Notes: generated by a model from the letters alone, not told the origin. Numbered from the stretch's first letter, positions 16,426-26,360 are shown. The stretch is 64,000 nt of DNA from a bacterium (GCA_029561455.1 JAKQIY010000061.1:62001-126000), one strand, 5' to 3'. A program made the numbers and translations.

Positions 16426-17682
16426 ATGTTGAAAAAAACATCTCTGCTTATAATAACGCTGCTTATTGTAACGGTAGTTTCTGCCGCCGATTATCCATTA
16501 AAAATCAAGGTTAGCGCCGGAGCATACGAACGTCACAATACCCCGGTCTGCCTGCCGCTCGATTACCTTCCCGCTCCCGGCGATGATAAAACCTTCATCC
16601 TGGTTGAACTCTCCGGTAAAAACCGCATTCCAACACCCTGCCAGGTGGAAGCCGGGTATAACAGCAAATTATGGTGGATCCTCTCCGGCGTTACCCCGGC
16701 CGGGAAAACCAGAATGTATGAACTGGCGCTGGCCGATTCTGTTGTTGCCCCCGCCGCCGTGCAGGTGAGCATGGATGACGCCGTAATTCTTGTTCACCGG
16801 GGCGATCAAAAGGTGCTGCAATACAACCATGCTGTCGTTAACCCACCGGCCGGAATCGATCCCCTGTTCAAACGCAGCGGGTTTATCCATCCGCTGTGGT
16901 CGCCTTCAGGTGCAGTCTTGACCCGCATCCAGGCGCCGGATCACTATCATCATTACGGCATCTGGAATCCCTGGACCAAAACCAAATTCGAGGGCCGCAG
17001 TGTGGATTTCTGGAACCTGGGCGAAGGCCAGGGCGCCGTGCAGTTTGCCGGGGTGCAATCCCTGGTGAGCGGGCCGGTTTATGGCCAATTCCGGGTCTTG
17101 CAGGAGCACATCGACTTTAGCGCACAAGGGCCGGACAAAACCGCGCTGCATGAAGTGTGGGATGTGCGGGTGTGGAATATCTCCGGTACCGAAACGCCGG
17201 TTTGGCTATGGGATTTTACGTCTATTCTGAACTGCGCCTCATCGCCGGTGGAGCTGGAAGCTTACCGTTATGGCGGCGGCATTGGATTTCGCGCCACCCA
17301 GGACTGGGGGAGAGATAATTCACGCATTTTAACTTCAGAAGGCAAAACCATTGCCGACGCCGACGGCAGCGGCGCGCGCTGGTGCGATGTGAGCGGCGCG
17401 TCCGCAGCCGGACAACGCTCCGGCATTGTGTTCATGAGCCATCCCGCCAACCGGGCGCATCCTGAACCCATGCGCGTATGGCCGGCGGATATGAACGGCG
17501 GCATCGGTAATGTCTATTTTGAATTTTGCCCCATTCGCCATAAAAGCTGGTACCTGCTGCCGGGCAACGACTATGTTTTAAAATACCGACTGCTGGTTTA
17601 TGACGGAGAAATGTCCCCGGCTGTTGCAGAGTCCACCTGGAAAAATTTTGCATACCCGCCGGTGGTGGAAATCATTCATTAA
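16426..17682 (+). CDS. Secreted DUF6807 (PmoA-like) family protein
   Basis: A 418-residue protein with a signal peptide (LLIITLLIVTVVSAA, cleavage about residue 21). Conserved blocks of the DUF6807 family are recognisable: SGFIHPLWSPSGAVLTRIQAPDHYHHYGIWNPWTKTKFEG (about 145-185) and the late segment RSGIVFMSHPANRAHPEPMRVW. The PmoA label given to some members does not imply methane oxidation. In many FCB and Planctomycetota genomes these proteins accompany ThuA and Gfo/Idh/MocA proteins in sugar-degradation clusters, as here. Gaps of 18 and 19 bases place it in the operon. Confidence 0.78.
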   Translation: MLKKTSLLIITLLIVTVVSAADYPLKIKVSAGAYERHNTPVCLPLDYLPAPGDDKTFILVELSGKNRIPTPCQVEAGYNSKLWWILSGVTPAGKTRMYELALADSVVAPAAVQVSMDDAVILVHRGDQKVLQYNHAVVNPPAGIDPLFKRSGFIHPLWSPSGAVLTRIQAPDHYHHYGIWNPWTKTKFEGRSVDFWNLGEGQGAVQFAGVQSLVSGPVYGQFRVLQEHIDFSAQGPDKTALHEVWDVRVWNISGTETPVWLWDFTSILNCASSPVELEAYRYGGGIGFRATQDWGRDNSRILTSEGKTIADADGSGARWCDVSGASAAGQRSGIVFMSHPANRAHPEPMRVWPADMNGGIGNVYFEFCPIRHKSWYLLPGNDYVLKYRLLVYDGEMSPAVAESTWKNFAYPPVVEIIH

Positions 17683-17701
17683 AACTATCAGGGAGGATAA
17701 A

Positions 17702-18457
17702 ATGAAGATAAAAAGTGTTATTTCTTTACTCCTCATCATACTGCTGGTCGCTGCATTTTCATGCCAATCCGGTAAAAAACGGGCGTTGGTATATAGCAAA
17801 AACGGTGAAGGCTATGTGCACGACAATATTGCCGCCAGCGTGCAGGCGGTTAGCGAACTGTGTATGGAAATGGGCGTTGCGGTCGAGGCCACGGACGACC
17901 CGTCCGTATTCAACGATGCAAAGCTGCAAACCTTTTCCGTGATCATTTTCTGCAATACCAATAACGATGCCTTTGCCAATGATGAACAACGTGAGGCTTT
18001 TAAAAAGTATATTCAATCCGGCGGCGGGTTTGTCGGCATCCATTCCGCCTGCGGCTCGGAGCGGAACTGGCCCTGGTTTTGGGCTATGCTCGGCGGTAAA
18101 TTTCTGCGCCACCCCTCTTTGCAGCCCTTTGCCATTAAACCTGTTGATAAACAAGATCCTGCATCCTGTTTTCTTCCCGATCCCTGGCAATGGGAAGATG
18201 AATGTTATTATATCGATCATCTGAATCCGGATATACACGTCCTGCTGGCAGTCGATTTGACGACTATCGACGACCCGGATCGGGCCACATATCCCGGCGT
18301 CACTTTTGGCGACCTGTTCCCCCTGGCCTGGCGCCATGAATACGACGGCGGCCGCCAATTCTATACCGCGCTCGGCCACAAAATTGAACACTATGCCGAT
18401 GCCAATTTCTTAAAACACCTGCAGGCAGGTATCAACTGGGCTATTAGCAAAAACTAG
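17702..18457 (+). CDS. ThuA-domain lipoprotein
   Basis: A 251-residue protein starting at the ATG preceded by GGAGG (an upstream extension to 17600 lacks such a site). It has a lipoprotein signal with the lipobox ending at Cys21 (VAAFSC). The ThuA-like fold shows ALVYSKNGEGYVHDNI, SVIIFCNTNN, GGGFVGIHSACGSE and a late RHEYDGGRQFYTALGH. ThuA-like proteins are linked to sugar (keto-glycoside or trehalose) use. It is predicted to be lipid-anchored facing the periplasm, with its substrate shared with the Gfo/Idh/MocA enzyme next to it. Confidence 0.85.
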   Translation: MKIKSVISLLLIILLVAAFSCQSGKKRALVYSKNGEGYVHDNIAASVQAVSELCMEMGVAVEATDDPSVFNDAKLQTFSVIIFCNTNNDAFANDEQREAFKKYIQSGGGFVGIHSACGSERNWPWFWAMLGGKFLRHPSLQPFAIKPVDKQDPASCFLPDPWQWEDECYYIDHLNPDIHVLLAVDLTTIDDPDRATYPGVTFGDLFPLAWRHEYDGGRQFYTALGHKIEHYADANFLKHLQAGINWAISKN

Positions 18458-18490
18458 CGGTTCATAACCCGCACTATGAAAGGATTAAAA

Positions 18491-19885
18491 ATGAATACCA
18501 AAACAAAAGGCACTAGTCGGCGTGAATTCATAAAAACAACCCTGGGCACAGCAGGACTGCTCTCCTTTCCCGCAATCGTTCCCGCTTCGGTGTTTGGTAA
18601 AGATGCCCCCAGCAATAAAATCCAGGTTGCCCAGATAGGCTTTGGCCGCATAGCTATGAGCCACGATCTGCCGGAAACCATGGTCAGCGATGATGCACGG
18701 GTGATTGCCGTAGCGGACCTGGACAGTAACCGCCTGCAGCAAGGCAAACTCTATATCGAAAACTGGTATAAAATGCAAAAAAAAGCCGCTCCTTATATCG
18801 AGGTGAAAACATATTCCGATTACCGGGAAATGCTGCAAAACCCGGAAATCGATGCGGTCATCATCAGCACGCCGGATCACTGGCATGCGCAGCCGGCCAT
18901 TGAAGCGGCCCTGGCCGGCAAAGATGTGTACCTGCAAAAACCGACTTCACTGACCATTACTGAAGGACGGCAATTGAGCAATGTTATCAATAAAACCGGG
19001 CGTATTCTGCAAATCGGCAGCCAGCAGCGTTCCATGCCACAATTCCGCATTGCCTGCGAACTGGTGCGCAACGGCCGTATCGGTAAACTGCATACCATTA
19101 AAATAGGCCTGCCGGGCGACCCCTCCGGCCCGGAAGAACCGGAAATGCCAATCCCGGCCAACCTCAATTACGAAATGTGGCTCGGTTCCACCCCGTATGT
19201 CTATTACACCGAAAACCGCGTTCATCCGCAAAACAGTTATGACCGACCAGGCTGGCTGCGCTGCGAACAGTTCGGCGCCGGCATGATCACCGGCTGGGGC
19301 GCGCATCACCTCGATACCGCCAACTGGGCAATGGGTACAGAATATACAGGGCCAATTGAAGTTGAAGCTACTGCCGAATTTCCCAAATCCGGTTTGTGGA
19401 ATGTACATGGCCCGTTCAACGTTATTGCCAAATTTGCCAACGGCGTTACCATGCAGGTCAATGGTGAACTGCCCAATGGCGTGCGTTTTGAAGGCGACGA
19501 AGGCTGGATTTTTGTGACCCGCGGTAATTATAACGTAACCGCCACCGACCCGGTAAGCAAACAACAAACCGCCCAGGCGCTGGAAGCCGGCGACCCGAAA
19601 ATTCTCACCTCGAAAATTGGCGAGCATGAAATCCATCTGCATGTCAGCGAGCAGCAACATTTGGACTGGCTGCACAGCATTAAAACCCGCAAGCCGCCGG
19701 TGGCCCCGGTAGAAGTCGGCCACCGCGCCTGCTCCAACTGCCTTGTCAGCCATATTGCCATGAAACTGGGCCGCAAGCTCTACTGGAATCCGCAACAGGA
19801 GCACTTTATAAACGATGATGAAGCAAACGCCATGCTGTCCCGCCCGCAGCGTTACCCCTGGGGGACGGATTATATAAAAGGATAG
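18491..19885 (+). CDS. Gfo/Idh/MocA family oxidoreductase with Tat signal
   Basis: A 464-residue NAD(P)-dependent sugar oxidoreductase. The ATG at 18491 is preferred over one 15 bases upstream because AAAGGA is well spaced from it. A twin-arginine signal (TSRREFIKTTLGTAGLLSF) indicates export of the folded, cofactor-bearing protein. The Rossmann segment is AQIGFGRIA; the usual EKP motif appears as QKP (LQKPTSLTITEG). GWGAHHLDTANWA is the substrate/catalytic region. It ends the operon; with ThuA and DUF6807 it probably oxidises a sugar or sugar derivative in the periplasm. Confidence 0.9.
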   Translation: MNTKTKGTSRREFIKTTLGTAGLLSFPAIVPASVFGKDAPSNKIQVAQIGFGRIAMSHDLPETMVSDDARVIAVADLDSNRLQQGKLYIENWYKMQKKAAPYIEVKTYSDYREMLQNPEIDAVIISTPDHWHAQPAIEAALAGKDVYLQKPTSLTITEGRQLSNVINKTGRILQIGSQQRSMPQFRIACELVRNGRIGKLHTIKIGLPGDPSGPEEPEMPIPANLNYEMWLGSTPYVYYTENRVHPQNSYDRPGWLRCEQFGAGMITGWGAHHLDTANWAMGTEYTGPIEVEATAEFPKSGLWNVHGPFNVIAKFANGVTMQVNGELPNGVRFEGDEGWIFVTRGNYNVTATDPVSKQQTAQALEAGDPKILTSKIGEHEIHLHVSEQQHLDWLHSIKTRKPPVAPVEVGHRACSNCLVSHIAMKLGRKLYWNPQQEHFINDDEANAMLSRPQRYPWGTDYIKG

Positions 19886-20284
19886 TGATTTAATCCAGTG
19901 GAGGCCGCCGGTGAGATCAAGCTGTAAAAAAGATCATTTTAAATTCAACGTTATCGGTTGTAACGGCTTGCGCAAAGGCGTCCTCCTCTTATACTCCGGC
20001 TTGTACTAAAAGTGGTTATACTACTGGACACTAATGTGGCGTACAGGCGCCCCGGTTATAACAACTGTCCCTTCCGGGCAACAGTCACTTCGGCAATTGC
20101 AGTAATTCCCGGTTTTTTCCATCATTTTTCAAAAATCACCCATACCATCAATTAAACATAAAATATTATTTTTATTATACTTGTTGATAATGGAAAAATT
20201 TTAAAAATGTTTTACATATTTGTAATTATGTGGAACAGTTTTTGTAAAGGATTAGCTGTAATTAAAAAAGGAATGTGTTTCAAA
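19886..20284 (+). other. Spacer upstream of the GYF-MinD ATPase gene
   Basis: About 400 bases with no convincing gene or structured RNA. An open frame upstream of 20285 extends the ATPase by 26 residues of hydrophobic/lysine character, but these do not fit the domain start. AAGGA at about 20268-20272 is followed by two ATGs, at 20273 and 20285. Confidence 0.35.
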
Positions 20285-21376
20285 ATGGATGGATTATACA
20301 TAAAGACCCCGCAGACCCAGTTTGGTCCAATTAACAAGGCAGATGCGGAACGGCTAATTCGTGATGGTATTTCAACAGCACAGGACCTGGTGTGGAATAT
20401 ACGTGATAATACCTGGAAACAGCTGGGCTCATGTGAAGAGTTCCGTCCATATTTTGATGAACAAAAAAACAAAAAGAAAACCGCCAAAGTCGTTGCATTC
20501 GCAAGTGGTAAGGGTGGTGTTGGGAAAACGGCGTTAACCGCTTCGATGGCCATTGAGCTTGGCAAGATGGGCAAAAGAGTGGTTGTTGTTGATGCCGATT
20601 TTGGCGGTCCCGATTTACACGAATGGATGGGCGTCAGCCGGCCGTCGGTTACGCTCAATACATTCTTTACATACAGAAATGTTGATTTTAATCACCTGCT
20701 TTCAACCACACCTTATAAAGGTGTTAAACTGATCAGTGGTGAAGTGGGAAAAATTGAATACGCCAATCCGCGCTTTTTCAAACGTCAAAAATTCCTGCGT
20801 CAGCTCCATTCCCTGGACACCGACTTTGTGTTTGTCGATCTCAGTCCCGGGGTTGCTTTTTCAACGGTAGATATTTTCCTCGCCTGCGATGAAGGTATTG
20901 TTATCACGGTTCCTGAACCCACTTCTTTTATGGATGCCTTTAACTTTATTCGCAGTTGCCTGATCCGCAAACTGTTATTATACATGGATTTCAGCGAGTA
21001 TACCATGAAGAAGCTCCGTGAGTTTGAAGACTGGGACTGGATTAAATACGATAAATCGTTGCTGGATATTTATGAAAAGATCATGCTCAAAGATCCCCGC
21101 GCCGCTTCGATCATGATTGCGGTTATTCAAAAATTCAAACCGCGAATTATCTCCAATATGGTCTATAATAAAGCCGAAGTGAGAGAAGCCAGCGCATTTA
21201 AACTGAAACTGAAACAATTGCTGCTGATCGATGCCATTTTTCTAGGCTATATCGAATTCAATCCCGATATGCGGCGTTATGCCAAAGAGAAAAGACCCTT
21301 TATTTTATCCATGCCGGAAGAAGCCGAAATTACTAAAGTACCGCAGATTAAAGTGGATTTCTCCCGCGATAAATAG
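20285..21376 (+). CDS. MinD/ParA-like ATPase with N-terminal GYF_2-type domain
   Basis: A 363-residue cytoplasmic P-loop ATPase. Residues 1-57 resemble the GYF_2/DUF4339 domain (LYIKTPQTQFGPINKADAERLI, DLVWNIRDNTWKQL), a peptide- or partner-binding module. The deviant Walker A of the MinD family, SGKGGVGKT, is at 74-82, then VVVDADFGGPDLHEWMGV (switch I/Walker A') and FVFVDLSPG (Walker B). An unusual insert of about 70 residues (LLYMDFSEYTMKKLREFEDWDW...) follows. It resembles FleN/MinD-type positioning ATPases, but no flagellar, partition or division gene is adjacent. The start could also be 20273. Confidence 0.82.
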   Translation: MDGLYIKTPQTQFGPINKADAERLIRDGISTAQDLVWNIRDNTWKQLGSCEEFRPYFDEQKNKKKTAKVVAFASGKGGVGKTALTASMAIELGKMGKRVVVVDADFGGPDLHEWMGVSRPSVTLNTFFTYRNVDFNHLLSTTPYKGVKLISGEVGKIEYANPRFFKRQKFLRQLHSLDTDFVFVDLSPGVAFSTVDIFLACDEGIVITVPEPTSFMDAFNFIRSCLIRKLLLYMDFSEYTMKKLREFEDWDWIKYDKSLLDIYEKIMLKDPRAASIMIAVIQKFKPRIISNMVYNKAEVREASAFKLKLKQLLLIDAIFLGYIEFNPDMRRYAKEKRPFILSMPEEAEITKVPQIKVDFSRDK

Positions 21377-21900
21377 TCTTTACACAGGGGGTTTTTTTCA
21401 GGTTCTTCAACTTTTCCCCACCCTTAAAATACCATTTTTATATTGGTAAAGTGCGGTATGGCTTTTTGTATTTTCACAAAATTATAAATTCCTATCATTT
21501 ATTATAAACTGGCTGCTCAACCTGCCGATCGGCGTTGTTGTGGCAATTTTAAATTTATACTCTCCGTGATCATTATTAAATTTCCTGTAAAGTAATTTTC
21601 ATCACACTCGGCTCTTTTTATCCGGTTATCCCGGAAATAACCGTTCCGGGTTTTTGTTATAATGAATATATAATACATACCGGTGTATGTATATAATGTT
21701 ATTTTATTACCGGAATAGACTCTGCCTTATAGGGTTGCCGGTGTTGTTCTTTAAAAATTGCATTTTTGTGACCCAGGTCGTACTTTTTTTTGGCAATTAT
21801 TCGTTTAATTACCTGGATATAACAAAACCGTATTCATGCCAGTCCCTGAATATTTGTAATATGAGACTGGAAAATTGTAATAAACAAGTGATTGGACACT
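21377..21900 (+). other. Spacer between ATPase gene and outer-membrane locus
   Basis: About 520 bases, AT-rich, with one terminator-like hairpin at 21630-21658 and no credible gene. Promoter elements for the outer-membrane locus should lie in its last 200 bases. Confidence 0.35.
21630..21658 (+). terminator. Rho-independent terminator-like hairpin
   Basis: Perfect 7-base stem CCCGGAA/TTCCGGG (21630-21636, 21644-21650) with a 7-base loop and then TTTTTGTT. It lies 250 bases after the ATPase gene stop. Confidence 0.65.
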
Positions 21901-22362
21901 ATGAAAAAAATCTTTATCCTGATCCTGTTGCTGCCGGTGCTAAGCTGCGAAATTGACCATGGTCTCGGTACCATGGATTCGCGTATAACCGGTAAGATCA
22001 TTTTCATCAATCCGGATAAAAAACCGGATTATGTTGAATCGGTGCGTATTGTCGCTGTAGCCAATTACCCGCCGGAATCGCTGGGCGACCTGGTGATTAC
22101 CAACACCTCGGTGAACCTGAGCAAGGAGCAGCCCGAATATTATATTCCAGCGCCATTGGCGACCTATCACCTGGTTGGCGCTATTTTCAAAGAAAAAGGC
22201 CACAATTGGGACTATGGAAACCTGTTGAGTTATTATGGATTTGATCCGGTCAATTATAAAATTGACATCATTCCCATTGTATTATCAAAACAACATCCCA
22301 TTGCGTACAACATTGACATTATTTGTGACTGGTCCCTGTTACCTGAAAAGAAAGAAAATTAA
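21901..22362 (+). CDS. Small lipoprotein preceding a TonB-dependent receptor
   Basis: A 153-residue lipoprotein; the signal ends in the lipobox LSC (Cys16). No named family was recognised. The body is beta-rich (SRITGKIIFINPDKKPDYVESVRIVAVANYPPES) and ends with a YNIDIICDWSLL motif. It resembles the C-terminal half of the lipoprotein at 28253 (ITFNGPFPKDTYATAIAAYHTRIP and the end GIDILADWNNIK), so the two appear to be related, one or two repeats long. It lies 5 bases before the receptor gene and is probably its surface partner. Confidence 0.7.
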   Translation: MKKIFILILLLPVLSCEIDHGLGTMDSRITGKIIFINPDKKPDYVESVRIVAVANYPPESLGDLVITNTSVNLSKEQPEYYIPAPLATYHLVGAIFKEKGHNWDYGNLLSYYGFDPVNYKIDIIPIVLSKQHPIAYNIDIICDWSLLPEKKEN

Positions 22363-22367
22363 CCGGT

Positions 22368-24512
22368 ATGATAAAAAGAACTCTAATAATAATCCTTCTG
22401 GCACTTTTGCCGGCAATTAATCCGGCGCTGGCTAAAATAGCCGGTACTATACAAGGCCGGGTTTTCTCCGCAGAGGACAACGAGCCCCTAGCCGGCGCCA
22501 ATGTGTTTATTGTCAATACCTTTATTGGCGGCAGCGCCGACGCCCAGGGTCATTTTATTATCACGGCGCCTCCCGGCAGTTATAGCCTCAAAGCCAGTTA
22601 TATCGGCTTTAAATCTGCCGAGCAGTCCGTTACCGTAATAACCGACCGTACCATTGAGGTGGATTTCAAGTTAACCGCCACGCCGCTGCAATCGGAGCAG
22701 ATCATTATCACCGGCTCGCGGCAGCCGGAAACGCTGTCGTCCGCAGCATCCAGCATTAATATTCTGGGTAGCGCCGATATCAAGCGGCGCAACAATTTCC
22801 GTATCGACGACGCCCTGCTCAGCGTCCCCGGTGTAACGATGGTCGGCGAAAATGTCAACATCCGCGGCGGCTCCGGTTATAACCGGCTCGGTGGCAGCCG
22901 CTCGCTGGTACTTCTTGATGGCGTGCCGATCCTCACCAGCGACCTGGGCGGCGCCAACTGGAATATTTTACCGGCCACCGAAATTGAGCACATCGAAGTG
23001 CTCAAAGGCGCGGCTTCATCTCTATATGGCTCCGGCGCATTGAGCGGCGTCATCAATGTGTTTACCAAGCTGCCGGGCAGCAAACCAGGGCTATCGGTTA
23101 AACAAACCTCCGGACTTTATGACGAGCCCTCCGTACCGGAATGGAAATGGACCGAAGACCGCTTGTATAATAATCGCACCGATGTCAGCTTTACCGATAG
23201 CTGGGGGCCGGTTGGCCTGCGCCTGGCGGTATCTAATCATCGTTCCACCGGCGACCGCGAAAACGGCTTTTTCGACCGCTGGTATTTTACCGGTAAAGCC
23301 AATTTTCAACTACCGGCACAGTCCACGCTGACCCTGTTCTCAACATATAGCCGTGAAGATCGTGAACTGTTTTTACAATGGATGGAACAGGATCACGCCC
23401 TGCAGGTGCCGCCCACAGAAAAAGGCAACCGCTATATAATGGATGGTTATGTGGGATATGCTGTTTACAATAAACTCTTTTCACCGGTACTATCGACCAA
23501 ACTGCGCTTGTCCTATAACCAGCAGTTGGTAGGTATTCCGTTCAATATCCAGAATGCCTTTACCCCGGCGGTGGGGTTGAGCGGCGAACTGCAGGTGAAT
23601 TGGAAACCGGCCGACACACACAGCCTGTCCCTGGGTATTGATTACAAGCATGACCAGGTCGAGTCCAAATACTATGGCACCCGCGAAGCCAATGGCATTT
23701 CTCCCTATATCCAGGAAATCTGGCAGGTTTCAAACCTGATCCAGGTAAATACCGGTTTGCGCTGGGATACCTACACCCTGGTCGGAGATTCAATAGAACA
23801 CCAGCTGAATCCAAAAATCGGCGCCAGTTACCAACCCTGGTTCGGCACAATACTGCACTTCTCCGTCGGCAGGGGCTTTCGCGCCGCCACGGTTGTAGAA
23901 CGTTTTATCGATGTGGGCTCCAAGGATTTCAAAGCCCTGCCCAACCCGGACCTGGAGCCGGAACGTTCCGTATTGTTCGACGCCGGGTTGCGTCAAGATA
24001 TTGGCGAAAATGCCTATGCTGAATTGACATTGTTTTCCAGCACCTATAAAAATCTCATCGAACCGACGCTACGTTCCGATTTAACCGCCCTGTTTTTAAA
24101 CTATGAAAAAGCTCGTATCCAGGGCATCGAAACCGAATTCCGCTGCAACCTGCTGAACGACCATGTGCGTCTGCAAGGTTCAGCCACCTGGATGGACCCT
24201 GTGGAAGTGGCTACCGGTGAACCCCTGTTGTACCGGCCGCGTTTTATGGCGTTTTTTTCGCCCTCGCTATCCTGGGGGGGGGTTATGCTGGAAACCGATT
24301 TCCGTTATATGAGCAAACTACGCAAAGTCGCGGTTTATCCATTGGATGAACGGGTGCCTACCAAAGTGTGGGATGTACGCCTGAATTACAAACGAGACCC
24401 CTATTCCGTACAATTTTATATTAAAAACGCTTTAAACTATAACTATACAGTATCTGAACGGGTGCTGGGTGAAATCCGCAATTTTGGTATCTCGCTCGGC
24501 GCTGATTTTTAA
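22368..24512 (+). CDS. TonB-dependent outer-membrane receptor (copy A)
   Basis: A 714-residue receptor. After a signal peptide (about 1-23) there is a carboxypeptidase-regulatory-like domain (GTIQGRVFSAEDNEPLAGANVFIVNTFIGGSADAQGHF), then a plug domain (IDDALLSVPGVTMVGENVNIRGGSGYN, LVLLDGVPILTSDLGG, IEHIEVLKGAASSLYGSGALSGVINVFTK) and a 22-strand type barrel ending LGEIRNFGISLGADF, with a final aromatic residue. It imports a ligand with TonB energy. Homologous to the receptor at 29134. The ligand is unknown; both neighbours are uncharacterised lipoprotein/secreted families. Confidence 0.92.
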   Translation: MIKRTLIIILLALLPAINPALAKIAGTIQGRVFSAEDNEPLAGANVFIVNTFIGGSADAQGHFIITAPPGSYSLKASYIGFKSAEQSVTVITDRTIEVDFKLTATPLQSEQIIITGSRQPETLSSAASSINILGSADIKRRNNFRIDDALLSVPGVTMVGENVNIRGGSGYNRLGGSRSLVLLDGVPILTSDLGGANWNILPATEIEHIEVLKGAASSLYGSGALSGVINVFTKLPGSKPGLSVKQTSGLYDEPSVPEWKWTEDRLYNNRTDVSFTDSWGPVGLRLAVSNHRSTGDRENGFFDRWYFTGKANFQLPAQSTLTLFSTYSREDRELFLQWMEQDHALQVPPTEKGNRYIMDGYVGYAVYNKLFSPVLSTKLRLSYNQQLVGIPFNIQNAFTPAVGLSGELQVNWKPADTHSLSLGIDYKHDQVESKYYGTREANGISPYIQEIWQVSNLIQVNTGLRWDTYTLVGDSIEHQLNPKIGASYQPWFGTILHFSVGRGFRAATVVERFIDVGSKDFKALPNPDLEPERSVLFDAGLRQDIGENAYAELTLFSSTYKNLIEPTLRSDLTALFLNYEKARIQGIETEFRCNLLNDHVRLQGSATWMDPVEVATGEPLLYRPRFMAFFSPSLSWGGVMLETDFRYMSKLRKVAVYPLDERVPTKVWDVRLNYKRDPYSVQFYIKNALNYNYTVSERVLGEIRNFGISLGADF

Positions 24513-24548
24513 CCAATAATGACGACTAATAAAAGGATGACAAATAAT

Positions 24549-26207
24549 ATGAAATGGAAAAATTTGCTCTGGCTGGCGTTTTTACTCTTGACGACCGGCG
24601 CCTTTCCACAAACCAAAACCCTGGACCGGCAATATGTGCCGATCATCCTCAGCAATAGCGTGCCGCCGATCTATAATATCAATATAAATGAATGGACTGC
24701 TTTCAGATACGACCGCTCATCCAAAACCTGGCATGGTGTTCCCTTCCAGGTCGATGAAGTCCGGGTAACCGGGCACTATCAGCGCGATGTTACCCAGATC
24801 TATCCGGAAATTGATCAAAACGATGAAATTGTCTTCATGCCCGAAGACCTTGGCGACCGGGCGCCGCAATCCGCCTGGGTCGATGTGACAGGTTCTGATA
24901 AAGTGGATCGTATTGAAGTGCAAATAACCGACCCCCTGGATACCGGCAAAACCGGCTGGCTGTACCTGTTTAAAAATGTCAACAATCCGCCCATCATTCC
25001 CGGATATTTTACTTATGGAAAACCGGCAACAACAACTTCGGCGGATACTTTGATAACGAATTCATACCGGCTGGTGCACAATGGCGTGGGCATGCCGGAA
25101 AAATTATCATTCAGCCCCGCTTTCAGCGGTGATTTTATCGACCGGCTTAAATTCCGCTTTTCGGGTAAACCGGCGCTGGGCAGCGCTTATAATATTACCG
25201 AAAATGGTCTCTATGCGCAAACTTCGCCGCTATCCACTTTTCCCGGCTCGGTTCGCTACTTTCGCGATGTTCGGGATCGGATAAAAATTCCCATCACCCT
25301 AGTTGGCGATAAAGACTTTAACCCGAACCTGCAATATTTCCCCTATTCCGTCAGCGGCCAGGTGAGCCTCGATATTACCGGCGGCTACATTTCACTAGCC
25401 GGTGTCAAGTTGATACGCTTGTCGGTTGATCTTGCCCCGGATGCTGCAGGAATGAACTTTTTCTCGGAAAAGAACAGCGCCGGCCAGCCGATTAACGGCA
25501 GTCCCGATACTCCGGACAAAACCATTACCGACCCGAACACCCTGAACTGGTTCATGGCTACAGGCCCCCAGGGAACTGTTGTAATGAATCTGAAACTTCC
25601 GGCCGTAGAAAATGCCACCACCCAGTTATATTACCGTGATAACAGCGCCGGGGGCAGCGCCGACGGCACTGACGATACCGGCGATAATCAGTCCTGGGGC
25701 GATATGGGTATCTATATCAGCACCACCGGCGACTATATATCGACCACCAAACTGGAAGTCGTGTTTACAATGTATTTCATTAACCAAAATTTCACCGCCA
25801 ACGCTGCGGAAATGGGTGACAAGATCAGGGACTGGCAGGAGAACCCCTGTACTGTTAGCGCTGTTTTACAATCGTATGACGCCACCCGGATAAATAAGAA
25901 GACCTATAAACCAACTACATTTCAAATGTCCCAGCCCTATCCCAATCCGTTTCACCATCAAAGCGGTTCTTTGGCATTTTCATTTACCAGCGCCAAACAG
26001 CGCGACGATTATACGTTGACGATCTATAATATCCTTGGTCAGGAGATCAGGAGATATGCCAATATCTATGCGTTAAAAGACAGCAAGAGAATAGTATTTT
26101 GGGATGGCCGCAATTCCGGCGGCGTCCTGGTCATGCCGGGTACGTATTTCTATAAATTACAAAACTCGCGCGACTCGTTAACCGGCAAATTTATAATTAT
26201 TCCGTAA
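24549..26207 (+). CDS. Large secreted protein of unknown family with T9SS sorting domain (paralogue A)
   Basis: A 552-residue secreted protein. The ATG at 24549 starts a typical signal peptide (WKNLLWLAFLLLTTGAFPQ); ten upstream codons add polar residues only. The middle, about 20-440, has no recognised domain but includes acidic, Asp-rich turns (DENDEIVFMPEDLGDRAP-like, QNDEIVFMPEDLGDRAP) and GDNQSWGDMGIYIST. The C-terminal ~90 residues (SQPYPNPFHHQSGSLAFSF, WDGRNSGGVLVMPGTYFYKLQ) are a FlgD-like type IX secretion sorting domain. Paralogue of the next gene, sharing the DEIVFM/GDRAP and SGDQGT-like blocks. Confidence 0.75.
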   Translation: MKWKNLLWLAFLLLTTGAFPQTKTLDRQYVPIILSNSVPPIYNININEWTAFRYDRSSKTWHGVPFQVDEVRVTGHYQRDVTQIYPEIDQNDEIVFMPEDLGDRAPQSAWVDVTGSDKVDRIEVQITDPLDTGKTGWLYLFKNVNNPPIIPGYFTYGKPATTTSADTLITNSYRLVHNGVGMPEKLSFSPAFSGDFIDRLKFRFSGKPALGSAYNITENGLYAQTSPLSTFPGSVRYFRDVRDRIKIPITLVGDKDFNPNLQYFPYSVSGQVSLDITGGYISLAGVKLIRLSVDLAPDAAGMNFFSEKNSAGQPINGSPDTPDKTITDPNTLNWFMATGPQGTVVMNLKLPAVENATTQLYYRDNSAGGSADGTDDTGDNQSWGDMGIYISTTGDYISTTKLEVVFTMYFINQNFTANAAEMGDKIRDWQENPCTVSAVLQSYDATRINKKTYKPTTFQMSQPYPNPFHHQSGSLAFSFTSAKQRDDYTLTIYNILGQEIRRYANIYALKDSKRIVFWDGRNSGGVLVMPGTYFYKLQNSRDSLTGKFIIIP

Positions 26208-26360
26208 AATTCTGTTGCATAGGAACAATTATTTAATATATATTGTTCTAGAACTTTACAGTGATTCATGATTTCAATCACACAGACCTATAACAGGAAT
26301 GTGTATATTATAAACAAGATAATCTGACTGGTTATACTAAAAACAACAGAGAGGCAAAAA

